Assembly (NCBI GenBank): GCA_963740215.1
Contig: CAVUDJ010000019.1
Span: forward strand, 992,001 to 1,056,000
Direction: 5' to 3'
From: CAVVAL01 sp963740215
GTDB lineage: Bacteria; Actinomycetota; Actinomycetes; Mycobacteriales; Cryptosporangiaceae
Length of the DNA: 64,000 bases
Of the stretch, positions 52,175 to 60,020 are shown piece after piece. The translations under genes and the position numbers were made by a program. Below the pieces are notes generated by a model. The model was not told the origin of the DNA and made no database searches. It was given only the letters and a program-made list of their open reading frames with translations. How positions within the stretch are numbered: the first letter of the stretch is position 1; each line of letters starts with the position of its first letter.

Positions 52175-53074
52175 TCAGCGTGTGAGGGCTTCCTGGAGAC
52201 GATCGATCGCGCCGGACAGGCCCCATTGTGCGGCGAGGGCGGCGAGTGCGTCGGGATCCTTCGGCGTGGACGGCAGCGTGTCGTCGATGTCGTCCGGAAC
52301 GGGCGCGTTCCGCGCGACGGCCACGACTGTCGGCGCCACGCGCAGGTACTCGCGTGCGTCGGCGAGCCGCCGCGCTACAGCGCCCGACAGGCCGACGCCG
52401 CCGCGGTCGAGCACGTCCAGCGCGGCGTCGAGGCTGCCGTGGGTACTGAGCAGGCCGGCGGCGGTCTTCTCGCCGATGCCGGCCACGCCGGGCAGCCCGT
52501 CGCTCGGGTCGCCACGCAACGTGGCGAAGTCGGCGTACTGATGCGGGTCGATGCCGTACTTCTTGCGCACCGCGGCGCCGTCCATGATCTCCAGCTTCGC
52601 GACGCCGCGTCCGGTGTAGAGGACGCGGGCGCCGAGCTCGTCGTTGACGAGCTGGAACAGGTCGCGGTCGCCGGTGACGACGTCGACCGGGCCCTTCTCG
52701 CGCTCGACCAGTGTGCCGATCACGTCGTCGGCCTCGTGCCCGACCGCGCCGGCGGTGGCGATGCCCACCGCTCCGAGCACGTCGAGCAGGATCGGGACCT
52801 GCGGCACCAGCGTGTCGGGCGTGACCTCGTCCACTGTGGACCCCTCGACGAGCCGGTGCGCCTTGTACGTCGGCACCAGCTCGACGCGCCACGCCGGGCG
52901 CCAGTCCAGGTCGAGGCAGGCGACGAGCCGGGTGGGGGAGAACCGCGTCACGAGCGTGGAGGTCATGTCGAGGAAGCCGCGGACGGCGTTGACGGGGGTA
53001 CCGTCCGGTGCGGTGATCGACTCGGGCACGCCGAAGTAGGCGCGGAAGTACAGGCTGGCGGCGTCCAGCAGCAT
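52175..53074 (-). CDS. 5'-3' exonuclease (PolI N-domain/FEN-like)
   Basis: A 299-residue stand-alone relative of the 5' nuclease domain of DNA polymerase I. MLLDAASLYFRAYFGV supplies the first metal Asp, YKAHRLVEGS the Arg/Lys arch base, and ADDVIGTLVEREKGPVDVVT with GDRDLFQLV the central acidic cluster; the helix-hairpin-helix is in GLPGVAGIGEKTAAGLL. Probably cleaves flaps or Okazaki-fragment primers. ATG 53074 is chosen because GGGGTGAG lies 7 nt upstream; GTG 53083 is an alternative. Confidence 0.92.
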   Translation of the reverse strand: MLLDAASLYFRAYFGVPESITAPDGTPVNAVRGFLDMTSTLVTRFSPTRLVACLDLDWRPAWRVELVPTYKAHRLVEGSTVDEVTPDTLVPQVPILLDVLGAVGIATAGAVGHEADDVIGTLVEREKGPVDVVTGDRDLFQLVNDELGARVLYTGRGVAKLEIMDGAAVRKKYGIDPHQYADFATLRGDPSDGLPGVAGIGEKTAAGLLSTHGSLDAALDVLDRGGVGLSGAVARRLADAREYLRVAPTVVAVARNAPVPDDIDDTLPSTPKDPDALAALAAQWGLSGAIDRLQEALTR

Positions 53075-53121
53075 GAGGCTCACCCCGCCGAGCCTGCCAT
53101 ATCCGGGCATCGCCTCACAGG

Positions 53122-53192
53122 GAACCGGACTTGCGGGGCTTCCGTGCCTACGCCGGGAGGGCGTAGCCACGATTATCCCGCAAGTCCGGTTT
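53122..53192 (+). repeat. palindromic intergenic repeat, family A copy 4
   Basis: GAACCGGACTTGCGGGG, CCGTGCCTAC and CAAGTCCGGTTTG ends, with a changed centre (CGGGAGGGCGTAGCC) in place of the GGGCAC...GCCC hairpin. Between gdhA and the 5'-3' exonuclease gene, about 1 kb from copy 3. Confidence 0.85.
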
Positions 53193-53251
53193 GTCCCAGG
53201 GCAGGGACGTCAGGGCTGGCCCAACCAGGCGGCGGGCCAGAGCGAAAGGCG

Positions 53252-54601
53252 TTAGATCACGCCGAGCGCCACCGTCGCCTCGGCGACCCGCAGGAAGCCG
53301 GCCACGTTCGCGCCGAGCACGTAGTCGCCAGGCGCACCGTACTCCTCGGCGGCGGCGTGGCACCGTCCGTGGATCTCGGTCATGATCTCGGCCAGCCGCG
53401 CCTCGGTGCGTTCGAACGTCCACGCCTCGCGGGCGGCGTTCTGCTGCATCTCCAGCGCCGACGTGGCCACGCCGCCGGCGTTGGCGGCCTTGCCCGGCGC
53501 GAACGCGACCCCGGCGTCCTGGAACACCCGCACCGCACCCGGCGTCGACGGCATGTTCGCGCCCTCGGCCACCGCGCGGCAGCCGTTTCCGACGAGCTTG
53601 ATGGCGTCGTCCTCGGTCAGCTCGTTCTGGGTCGCGCAGGGGAGGGCGATGGTGGCGGGCACGTGCCAGAACGTCTCGGTGCCGCGGACGTACTCCGCGT
53701 GCTGGACCCGGTCGGCGTACACCGACAGCCGGCCGCGCTCGACCTCCTTGATCTCCCGCAGGACGTCGAGGTCGATGCCCTTCTCGTCGACGATGTAGCC
53801 GCCCGAGTCGGAGCAGGCCAGCACGGTGCCGCCGAACGCGTGCACCTTCTCGATGGCGTGGATCGCGACGTTGCCGGAGCCGGACACCAGCGCCGTCGCG
53901 CCGTCCAGATCCTCACCGCGCGTGAGCAGCATGTCCCGGAGGAAGAAGACGGCTCCGTAGCCCGTGGCCTCGGCGCGCCCTCGCGCGCCACCCCAGCCGA
54001 GGCCCTTACCGGTGAGGACGCCGCTCTCGTACCGGTTGGTGATGCGCTTGTACTGGCCGAACAGGTAGCCGATCTCGCGGGCGCCCACTCCGATGTCCCC
54101 CGCCGGAACGTCGGTGTGCTCGCCCAGGTGGCGGTACAGCTCGGTCATGAAGCTCTGGCAGAACCGCATGACCTCGGCGTCCGAGCGACCCTTGGGGTCG
54201 AAGTCGGCGCCGCCCTTGCCGCCGCCGATCGCCATACCGGTGAGCGCGTTCTTGAAGACCTGCTCGAAGCCCAGGAACTTGACGATTCCCAGGTAGACGG
54301 ACGGGTGGAAGCGGAGCCCGCCCTTGTACGGGCCGAGCGCGGAGTTGAACTCGACCCGGAAGCCGCGGTTGACGTGGATCTCGCCGCGGTCGTCCGTCCA
54401 CGGCACTCGGAACATGAGCTGCCGCTCGGGCTCGCAGATCCGCTCGATCACCTTCGCCTCGGCGTATTCGGGATGCTGGGCGAGCACCGGGCCGAGCGAC
54501 TCCAGCACCTCCCGTACGGCCTGGTGGAACTCGGCCTCTCCGGGATTGCGGGCGATCACCGTGTCGAGCACTCGATCCAGGGCAGGGGTGGGTCGCAGCA
54601 T
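53252..54601 (-). CDS. gdhA: NADP-specific glutamate dehydrogenase
   Basis: Reductive amination of 2-oxoglutarate with ammonium. 449 residues, the normal size for the hexameric bacterial enzyme. Substrate-site text: FRVEFNSALGPYKGGLRFHP and MAIGGGKGGADFDPKG with the active-site lysines, DVPAGDIGVGAREIGYLFGQ, then the Rossmann part LVSGSGNVAIHAIEKVHAFG and ANAGGVATSALEMQQNA. ATG 54601 is supported by GGAGG 8 nt upstream. It is divergent from the M24 peptidase gene. Confidence 0.97.
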   Translation of the reverse strand: MLRPTPALDRVLDTVIARNPGEAEFHQAVREVLESLGPVLAQHPEYAEAKVIERICEPERQLMFRVPWTDDRGEIHVNRGFRVEFNSALGPYKGGLRFHPSVYLGIVKFLGFEQVFKNALTGMAIGGGKGGADFDPKGRSDAEVMRFCQSFMTELYRHLGEHTDVPAGDIGVGAREIGYLFGQYKRITNRYESGVLTGKGLGWGGARGRAEATGYGAVFFLRDMLLTRGEDLDGATALVSGSGNVAIHAIEKVHAFGGTVLACSDSGGYIVDEKGIDLDVLREIKEVERGRLSVYADRVQHAEYVRGTETFWHVPATIALPCATQNELTEDDAIKLVGNGCRAVAEGANMPSTPGAVRVFQDAGVAFAPGKAANAGGVATSALEMQQNAAREAWTFERTEARLAEIMTEIHGRCHAAAEEYGAPGDYVLGANVAGFLRVAEATVALGVI

Positions 54602-54687
54602 CCGGTCAACCTCCACGACGGCGGGGCAGGTGACTGTGAGTACGCGCATAACGGCCCGGGCGATCATTCTGTGATCTGGACCACGAC

Positions 54688-54693
54688 TAGTGT
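54688..54693 (+). promoter_or_regulatory. leaderless-type -10 box for the M24 peptidase gene
   Basis: TAGTGT, 7 nt before ATG 54701. Confidence 0.45.
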
Positions 54694-54700
54694 CGAAGCC

Positions 54701-55801
54701 ATGACCGACCTCTACTCCACCGATCGTCTGGCCAGAGCCCACAAGGCCACCGCCGACGCCGGTCTCGACGCCCTGCTCCTCACCCCCGGAGCCGACCTGC
54801 GCTACCTCACCGGCTACGACGCGCACGCCCAGGAACGCCTGACGTGCCTCGTGATCCCGGCGGGCGGCCCGGCCACCCTCGTGGTGCCGGAGCTGGAGAA
54901 GCCCGCCGCTGAAGCGGCCGTCCCCAAGGACGTGCCGATCGCCGCGTGGCCAGAGGGCGGTGACGCGTACGCGCTGGTCCACGACCTGCTCGGCGGCCCT
55001 CCCGACCGCGTCGGCCTGTCGAACCGCATGTGGGCCGAGCAGGCGTTCGGCTTCCGATCCGCGCTGCCCGGCACCGAGCTCGGCCTCGCCGGGGACGTAC
55101 TGCGGGCGCTGCGAGTCCGTAAGACGGCGGAGGAGGTAGAGGCCCTGCGCCGGGCCGCGCACGCAATCGACCGGGTCCACGCACGGATGGGCGAGTGGCT
55201 GCGCGCCGGGCGCACCGAGTCCGAGGTGGGCCGTGACATCGCCGACGCGATCCTGGCCGAGGGGCACGTCAGCGTCAGCTTCGTCATCGTCGGCTCCGGC
55301 CCGAACGGTGCCAGCCCGCACCACGCCGTCTCCGACCGCGTGATCGAGACCGGCGACCCGGTGGTGGTCGACATCGGCGGGGTCACCGCCGACGGGTACT
55401 GCTCGGACAACACCCGCATGTACGCGATCGGCGAGCCGCCGGCCGAGTTCCGCGCGTACTACGACGTGCTGCGGCGGGCTCAAGAGGCTGGCGTCGCGGC
55501 GGTGCGCCCGGGCGTCACCGCACACGCGGTGGACGCCGCCTGCCGCGACCTGATCAGCGACGCCGGCTACGGCGAGTACTTCATCCACCGCACCGGCCAC
55601 GGCATCGGTCTCGACGGGCACGAGGAGCCCTGGATCATCGCCGGCAACGACGAGCCGCTCGAACCGGGCATGGCGTTCAGCGTCGAGCCAGGCATCTACC
55701 TGCCGGGCCGGCACGGCGCCCGCATCGAGGACATCGTCGTCTGTACCGAGTCCGGTGTGGACCGTCTCAACGAGGCGTCCCGAGAGCTGGTGATCCTGTG
55801 A
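54701..55801 (+). CDS. M24 family Xaa-Pro aminopeptidase-like enzyme
   Basis: 366 residues: an N-terminal creatinase-like domain (DRLARAHKATADAGLDALLL, DLRYLTGYDAHAQER) and the pita-bread metallopeptidase domain. The five metal ligands are visible: Asp in VVVDIGG and in DNTRMY, His in HRTGHGIGLDGHE, Glu in FSVEPGIYLPG and Glu in ARIEDIVV. It likely removes N-terminal residues before proline from small peptides. The downstream acyl-CoA dehydrogenase overlaps its stop (GTGA), an arrangement seen in other actinobacteria as I recall. Confidence 0.93.
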   Translation: MTDLYSTDRLARAHKATADAGLDALLLTPGADLRYLTGYDAHAQERLTCLVIPAGGPATLVVPELEKPAAEAAVPKDVPIAAWPEGGDAYALVHDLLGGPPDRVGLSNRMWAEQAFGFRSALPGTELGLAGDVLRALRVRKTAEEVEALRRAAHAIDRVHARMGEWLRAGRTESEVGRDIADAILAEGHVSVSFVIVGSGPNGASPHHAVSDRVIETGDPVVVDIGGVTADGYCSDNTRMYAIGEPPAEFRAYYDVLRRAQEAGVAAVRPGVTAHAVDAACRDLISDAGYGEYFIHRTGHGIGLDGHEEPWIIAGNDEPLEPGMAFSVEPGIYLPGRHGARIEDIVVCTESGVDRLNEASRELVIL

Positions 55802-56931
55802 GGCTCCTGCCGTCCGAAGAGGCCGAGGCGCTGCTCGAACTCACGCGGGAGCTGGCCGAGAAGGAACTGGCGCCGCGAGCGTCGGAGTTCGAGGTCCGGG
55901 CCGAGTTCCCGCGCGAGGTGTTCCGCACGCTGGGCCGCGCCGGCCTGCTGGGCCTGCCGTACCCGGAGGAGTTCGGCGGCGGCGCCCAGCCGTACGAGGT
56001 GTACCTGCAGGTCGTGGAGGAACTGGCGGGCGCGTGGCTCGCGGTCGGGCTCGGCGTCAGCGTGCACACCCTGGCGTGCTTCCCGACGTTCGCGTACGGC
56101 AGCGACGAGCAGAAACGCCGCTGGCTGCCGGACATGCTCGGCGGCGAGTTGCTCGGCGCGTACTGCCTGTCCGAGCCGCAGTCCGGGTCCGACGCCGCCG
56201 CGCTCAGCACCAAGGCCGTCCGCGACGGCGACGAGTACCTGGTCAACGGCGTGAAGGCCTGGGTCACCCACGGCGGCGTCGCCGACTTCTACAACCTCAT
56301 GGTCCGCACGTCCGACGACGGCGCCCGCGGAATCTCGTGCCTGCTCGCCGACGCGGACACGCCGGGGCTGCTGCCGCAGCGACCGGAGAAGAAGATGGGG
56401 ATGTCCTCCAGCCCCACGGCGCAGATCGTCCTGGAGAACGCGCGCGTGGCCGCCGATCGCCGCCTCGGCGACGAAGGTCAGGGCTTCTCCGTCGCATTGT
56501 CCGCCCTGGACAGTGGCCGCCTCGGCATCTCCGCATGCGCGGTCGGACTCGCACAGGCCGCGCTGGACTACGCCGTCGGGTACGCGAAGGAACGCGAGCA
56601 GTTCGGCCGCCCGATCGCCGAGTTCCAGGGGATCGGGTTCCTGCTCGCCGACATGGCCACCCAGGTCGCCGCCGCCCGCGCGCTGTACCTCTCCGCGGCG
56701 CGGCTCCGCGACGCCGGCCGCCCCTACAGTGCCGAGGCCGCCAAGGCGAAGCTGTTCTGCACCGACACCGCGATGCGCGTCACCACCGACGCTGTCCAGG
56801 TGCTCGGCGGCGCCGGCTACGTGCAGGACCACCCGGTCGAGCGGTGGATGCGCGAGGCCAAGGTGCTGCAGATCGTCGAGGGCACCAACCAGGTGCAACG
56901 GCTTGTGATCTCGCGCGCTCTCCTGAGGTAA
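55798..56931 (+). CDS. acyl-CoA dehydrogenase
   Basis: 377 residues, FAD-dependent alpha,beta-dehydrogenase of acyl-CoA thioesters. Family landmarks: GLLGLPYPEEFGGGAQPYEV, YCLSEPQSGSDAAALSTKA (about residues 122-140), KMGMSSSPTAQIVLENARVA, and the C-terminal VLGGAGYVQDHPVERWMREA and IVEGTNQVQRLVISRAL. The likely catalytic Glu is in the IVEGTNQ or nearby region, as in short-chain enzymes. Chain-length preference unknown. Translationally coupled to the M24 gene. Confidence 0.93.
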   Translation: MRLLPSEEAEALLELTRELAEKELAPRASEFEVRAEFPREVFRTLGRAGLLGLPYPEEFGGGAQPYEVYLQVVEELAGAWLAVGLGVSVHTLACFPTFAYGSDEQKRRWLPDMLGGELLGAYCLSEPQSGSDAAALSTKAVRDGDEYLVNGVKAWVTHGGVADFYNLMVRTSDDGARGISCLLADADTPGLLPQRPEKKMGMSSSPTAQIVLENARVAADRRLGDEGQGFSVALSALDSGRLGISACAVGLAQAALDYAVGYAKEREQFGRPIAEFQGIGFLLADMATQVAAARALYLSAARLRDAGRPYSAEAAKAKLFCTDTAMRVTTDAVQVLGGAGYVQDHPVERWMREAKVLQIVEGTNQVQRLVISRALLR

Positions 56932-56956
56932 CACGATGCGGCGGCGGTGGCTTCGG

Positions 56957-56962
56957 TAGCGT
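56957..56962 (+). promoter_or_regulatory. leaderless-type -10 box for the Lrp-family gene
   Basis: TAGCGT, 8 nt before ATG 56971. Confidence 0.45.
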
Positions 56963-56970
56963 CTCCGTAC

Positions 56971-57408
56971 ATGGAGGACACTGACCGGGCCATCGTCGCC
57001 GCGCTCACCGCCGACGGGCGGTGCAGCTTCACCGACCTCGCCGAGCGCGTGGGGCTCTCGGTCTCGGCCGTGCACCAGCGGGTACGGCGGCTGGAGCAGC
57101 GCGGCATCATCCAGGGCTACAGCGCCCGGGTCGACTACGACGCGCTCGGCCTGCCCCTCGCCGCGTTCATCGCGATCAAGCCGATCGACCCCGCCGCCCC
57201 TGACGACGCCCCCGACCGGCTCAAGCACCTCACCGAGATCGAAGCCTGCCACAGCGTCGCGGGGGAGGAGTTCTACCTGCTCAAGGTGCGCGTGTCCGGG
57301 CCGAGCGCGCTGGAGCGCCTGCTGACGGAGATCCGCGAGGCCGGCATGACCACCCGCACCACGGTGGTCCTGAGCACACCGTACGAGGGCCGGCCCCCCG
57401 CTCTATAA
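56971..57408 (+). CDS. Lrp/AsnC-family transcriptional regulator
   Basis: 145 residues. N-terminal winged helix with TDLAERVGLSVSAVHQRVRR and the wing LEQRGIIQGYSARVDYDALG; C-terminal RAM effector domain (LPLAAFIAIKPID, CHSVAGEEFYLLKVRVSGP). Members sense amino acids or their products. It lies just after the M24/acyl-CoA dehydrogenase pair, which hints at control of amino acid or peptide catabolism, but direct evidence is lacking. Confidence 0.93.
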   Translation: MEDTDRAIVAALTADGRCSFTDLAERVGLSVSAVHQRVRRLEQRGIIQGYSARVDYDALGLPLAAFIAIKPIDPAAPDDAPDRLKHLTEIEACHSVAGEEFYLLKVRVSGPSALERLLTEIREAGMTTRTTVVLSTPYEGRPPAL

Positions 57409-57411
57409 GGC

Positions 57412-57463
57412 CGCTTCGCGCGACATTTTTGCGGTTATCGCCGCGAACATGTAGCCCGAAGCG
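57412..57463 (+). terminator. long imperfect hairpin after the Lrp-family gene
   Basis: CGCTTCGCGCGACAT (57412 on) pairs with ATGTAGCCCGAAGCG (to 57463), two mismatches in fifteen, around an inner GCGG...CCGC. Begins 4 nt after the stop. Same nested-hairpin idea as families A and B but different sequence. Confidence 0.55.
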
Positions 57464-57477
57464 CGAGAGTATGAGGT

Positions 57478-58347
57478 ATGGCCGCGCATACGGCGGTGAT
57501 GCACGAGCTGCTCGTGCGGTACCTGGACGCGTGGACGCCGACCGTGCTGCACGCCGCTCGGCAGATCCGCTATGTCGACGGTGACGCGCTCGCCGGTGTC
57601 GAACCGGGCCGCGAGGACGGTTCGGCGGGCGCGGCGCTGCGCGTGTTCACCGAGTTCGACGACCGGCTAGCGGGCCACGAGCTGGAGATGGTGCTGGCCG
57701 CACCCGACGCCAGCGGTCTGGCCGAGCTGGTTGATCGCCTGCGCGGCCTTCCGGGGCTGCCGCCGGGCCTGTCTCTCCGGGTCACGGGTAGCGCCGCCGG
57801 ACCCCCGTGCCCGACGTTCGCCTACTTCGACGCCGCGTCCGGCATACCGCCCGACCTGCCGGAGCTGGTCAAGCACCGTGCCAGCGAGGCACTGCTCGTG
57901 GTCGAGCCGGACACTGACCACCGCGACGCGCTACGCCGATCCGGCCTGACCTCGATCGTCGACGTCGAGCTGGTGGACTCGTCCGGCGCCGCGCAGTTAC
58001 TGCTCTTCGGCACCCGCTCGGCGAAGAACCTGGAGAAGTTCAAGACCGAACTCTGGGCCGTGGACGAGTACGCCGGCATCCGCTACCGCGATCCGCGGGA
58101 CGAGCAGCACGAGTTGCTCGACATCTCCGCCAGCCCGCCGCTCGGGCCGCTGCGCCGGGCGCTGCTGACGCTCGTCAGGTCGGGGCCGCGCACGATGACC
58201 GAACTGCGCGCCCACACCGCCGCGTCGACCATGTACCGCACTGAGGAGACCACCCGCGCCGTCAACGGGCTGCTCACGTCCGGTGCGCTGTCCCGTGATC
58301 CGGCGAAGGGCCGCCTCTCGGCGGATACCGTGCTGGCTGTGGCGTGA
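57478..58347 (+). CDS. conserved-looking protein of unknown function
   Basis: 289 residues, soluble, coding-like codon use. The N-terminal half is a mixed alpha/beta region (HELLVRYLDAWTPTVLHAA, VFTEFDDRLAGHELEMVLA); the middle has FAYFDAASGIPPDLPEL; and LLLFGTRSAKNLEKFKTELW near residue 180 plus the last 60 residues, which look like a winged helix (MTELRAHTAASTMYRTEETT), resemble the C-terminal part of three-Cys-motif partner (TcmP) proteins. This resemblance is from memory and weak. No clear ribosome site; a second ATG is at 57499. No linked gene suggests a role. Confidence 0.6.
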   Translation: MAAHTAVMHELLVRYLDAWTPTVLHAARQIRYVDGDALAGVEPGREDGSAGAALRVFTEFDDRLAGHELEMVLAAPDASGLAELVDRLRGLPGLPPGLSLRVTGSAAGPPCPTFAYFDAASGIPPDLPELVKHRASEALLVVEPDTDHRDALRRSGLTSIVDVELVDSSGAAQLLLFGTRSAKNLEKFKTELWAVDEYAGIRYRDPRDEQHELLDISASPPLGPLRRALLTLVRSGPRTMTELRAHTAASTMYRTEETTRAVNGLLTSGALSRDPAKGRLSADTVLAVA

Positions 58348-58389
58348 CCGCTGAGTATCTGATCTGCTGCTCCGGTTTGCCTAGCGCGA

Positions 58390-58992
58390 GTGCCCATATT
58401 CGCTGACCAGAGGGCTGCGATCGTGGATGTGATCGAGCAAGGGGAGGTTCCGGCGGAGCGCGAATCGCTCGTCGGATGGCCCTGTGTGCCTGAACCCGAA
58501 CTCGACACCATCGATCGAGTGGCCCGCGTCTTGATCGACGCCCGGAACGTTCGTGCGACGCGAACGTTCCGGGGGGCGGCCCGCTGGCGACTCGACCGCA
58601 CGCTGTACCAGCCCGAGGTCCATGCCGTAGTTCTTATCGGACCTGCTCCTGCCTCGTTCGACGACGCGGTATCCGGGCGAGCGCCAGGGTTTCTCATCAG
58701 CCTGACCACGTTGGACGCCGACAGCCCAACCGGCGATGTGCCCGTCGTACTAGACGGCGTACCGGCCGGTCACGCCGAGGTGACGCGCGCGGACTCCGAG
58801 CCGTGGGAGTGGATGGCAAGCCTCACCGTGCTGGTACCGATGGACCTGTTGCGGCTACCGCCGGAGGCAGTGGCCATGCGGATTAGCGGTCGTCGGGTCG
58901 GGCGACCGTCGGTGTTGAGGCTCCGCTGGCACGGCATCGACGACTACATGGCCGGCCGCAACGATCTGCTAGCGCGCGAAACGGGAGCCTGA
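58390..58992 (+). CDS. protein of unknown function
   Basis: 200 residues, possible GTG start at 58390. No motif recognised. It contains ARWRLDRTLYQPEVHAVVLI and ends GIDDYMAGRNDLLARE. No membrane segment. Third-position GC looks somewhat lower than in neighbouring genes (more A/T-ending codons such as CGG/CTA/TTC mixes), which could mean recent arrival. It could also be a neutral open frame; the length and lack of a better overlapping frame favour a gene. Confidence 0.45.
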   Translation: MPIFADQRAAIVDVIEQGEVPAERESLVGWPCVPEPELDTIDRVARVLIDARNVRATRTFRGAARWRLDRTLYQPEVHAVVLIGPAPASFDDAVSGRAPGFLISLTTLDADSPTGDVPVVLDGVPAGHAEVTRADSEPWEWMASLTVLVPMDLLRLPPEAVAMRISGRRVGRPSVLRLRWHGIDDYMAGRNDLLARETGA

Positions 58993-59000
58993 CCAACACG

Positions 59001-59390
59001 TCACGACGTCGCGACGTTGCCCATGATCCGGTCGACCGTGATCTCGATGACGACGCGTTGCGGGTTGACGCGCGGTTGCCGGTACCGCTCGGCGTAGCGT
59101 CGCACCGCCTCCGCCACCCGCGAAGGGTCGGCGCTGACAACGGCCTTGCCTTCGAGAGTGATCCACCGACGCCCGTCAACCTGGCACAGCGCCACCCTGG
59201 CCCCGTCGGCGTGGACAGCCTTGCGACTAGCGCCGGATGTGATGACCCGCGCGACCGTCCCGTCCCAGGTGAACCCGACCGGGACCACGTGCGGCGTGCC
59301 GTCGGGTCGCAGCGTCGTGACGGTGGCGAGATGACGTTCGATGAGGAACGAGGTCACGTGGGCAGGCAGGCCCGCAGGGTCGAAGCGCAC
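59001..59390 (-). CDS. PPOX-class F420-dependent enzyme
   Basis: 129 residues with the split-barrel pyridoxamine 5'-phosphate oxidase fold. HVTSFLIERHLATVTTLRPD, GTPHVVPVGFTWDG and WITLEGKAVVSADPSRVAEA are typical of the actinobacterial F420-binding subgroup. Reaction unknown. GTG 59390 is chosen because TACCGT lies 6 nt upstream; the open frame upstream to 59744 overlaps the divergent nitroreductase-like gene and is unlikely. Confidence 0.85.
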   Translation of the reverse strand: MRFDPAGLPAHVTSFLIERHLATVTTLRPDGTPHVVPVGFTWDGTVARVITSGASRKAVHADGARVALCQVDGRRWITLEGKAVVSADPSRVAEAVRRYAERYRQPRVNPQRVVIEITVDRIMGNVATS

Positions 59391-59396
59391 CGGCTC

Positions 59397-59402
59397 ACGG
59401 TA
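59397..59402 (-). promoter_or_regulatory. leaderless-type -10 box for the PPOX-class gene
   Basis: TACCGT on the minus strand, 6 nt before GTG 59390. Confidence 0.45.
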
Positions 59403-59448
59403 CCTCCGGTGGGTAAGCGCTCCCACCGCATGGGCCATGCTGGACGCC

Positions 59449-59862
59449 ATGACGGACTTCAACGATTCCAACAGGCAACTGATCGAGGAGTTCCGAGCAC
59501 ACAAGGGAGCGCTCAGCGGGCGGTTCGAGGGGAGCCCGATCCTGCTGCTCACCACGGCCGGTGCCCGCAGCGGCATCCACCACACCACGCCGATGATGTA
59601 CCGGCGCGACGGCGAGCGGCTGCTGGTGTTCGCGTCGAATGCTGGTGCGCGCAAGGCGCCGGACTGGTTCCACAACCTGGTGGCCCACCCGGACGTGACG
59701 GTCGAGATCGGGCCGGAGACGTACGAGGCGACGGCCATCGTCACCGAGGCCGACGAGCGTGAACGCTTGTTCGCCGAGACCCTGGTCGACTACCCGTTGT
59801 TCGCCGAGCAAGAGCAGAAGGCTGGCCGGCAGATCCCCGTCGTGGCGCTCCAGCGCGCCTGA
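59449..59862 (+). CDS. deazaflavin (F420)-dependent nitroreductase family protein
   Basis: 137 residues of the Ddn family (split barrel). Landmarks: EEFRAHKGALSGRFEGSPIL, LTTAGARSGIHHTTPMMYRR, VFASNAGARKAPDWFHNLVA and HPDVTVEIGPETYEATAIV. Family members reduce quinones and nitro compounds with F420H2 at or near the membrane. CATGCT lies 7 nt before the ATG, resembling the leaderless boxes except for its first base. Divergent from the other F420-type gene 58 nt away. Confidence 0.9.
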   Translation: MTDFNDSNRQLIEEFRAHKGALSGRFEGSPILLLTTAGARSGIHHTTPMMYRRDGERLLVFASNAGARKAPDWFHNLVAHPDVTVEIGPETYEATAIVTEADERERLFAETLVDYPLFAEQEQKAGRQIPVVALQRA

Positions 59863-59884
59863 CCTCTCAGCGGCCAGCGCGCAA

Positions 59885-59947
59885 CTGTCGGGGAAATGGC
59901 GGCATCGCGCGTCCGGTTAGAGGACCAATGCCCGGACAGTCCGGTTT
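59885..59947 (+). repeat. palindromic intergenic repeat, family B copy 3
   Basis: Differs from 45955-46017 at only a few positions (CATCGCGCG for CATCGGGCG, AGGACCAATG for AGGGCCATTG). Between the convergent F420 enzyme gene and kamA. Confidence 0.88.
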
Positions 59948-59970
59948 CCCGCGGGCCGCCGGCTGACCTC

Positions 59971-60013
59971 CTGCGGTTGGATTGTGGAGCCTGGCTCCAC
60001 AATCCAACCGCAG
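59971..60013. terminator. perfect 20-bp hairpin after kamA
   Basis: CTGCGGTTGGATTGTGGAGC (59971-59990), loop CTG, exact reverse complement (59994-60013). Eight nt from the kamA stop at 60021 and 23 nt from element B3. Strong enough to act in both directions. Confidence 0.8.
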
Positions 60014-60020
60014 CAGTTTG

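Noticed and set aside
51662..54700. N-terminal extension of the M24 peptidase frame to over 1300 residues
   Set aside because: The extension is antisense to gdhA and the 5'-3' exonuclease and crosses two repeat elements; ATG 54701 with a -10 box fits the family start.
13625..59947. CRISPR array or attachment sites as an explanation of the repeated palindromes
   Set aside because: Copies are kilobases apart, in both orientations, with no regular spacers and no integrase or cas gene nearby.
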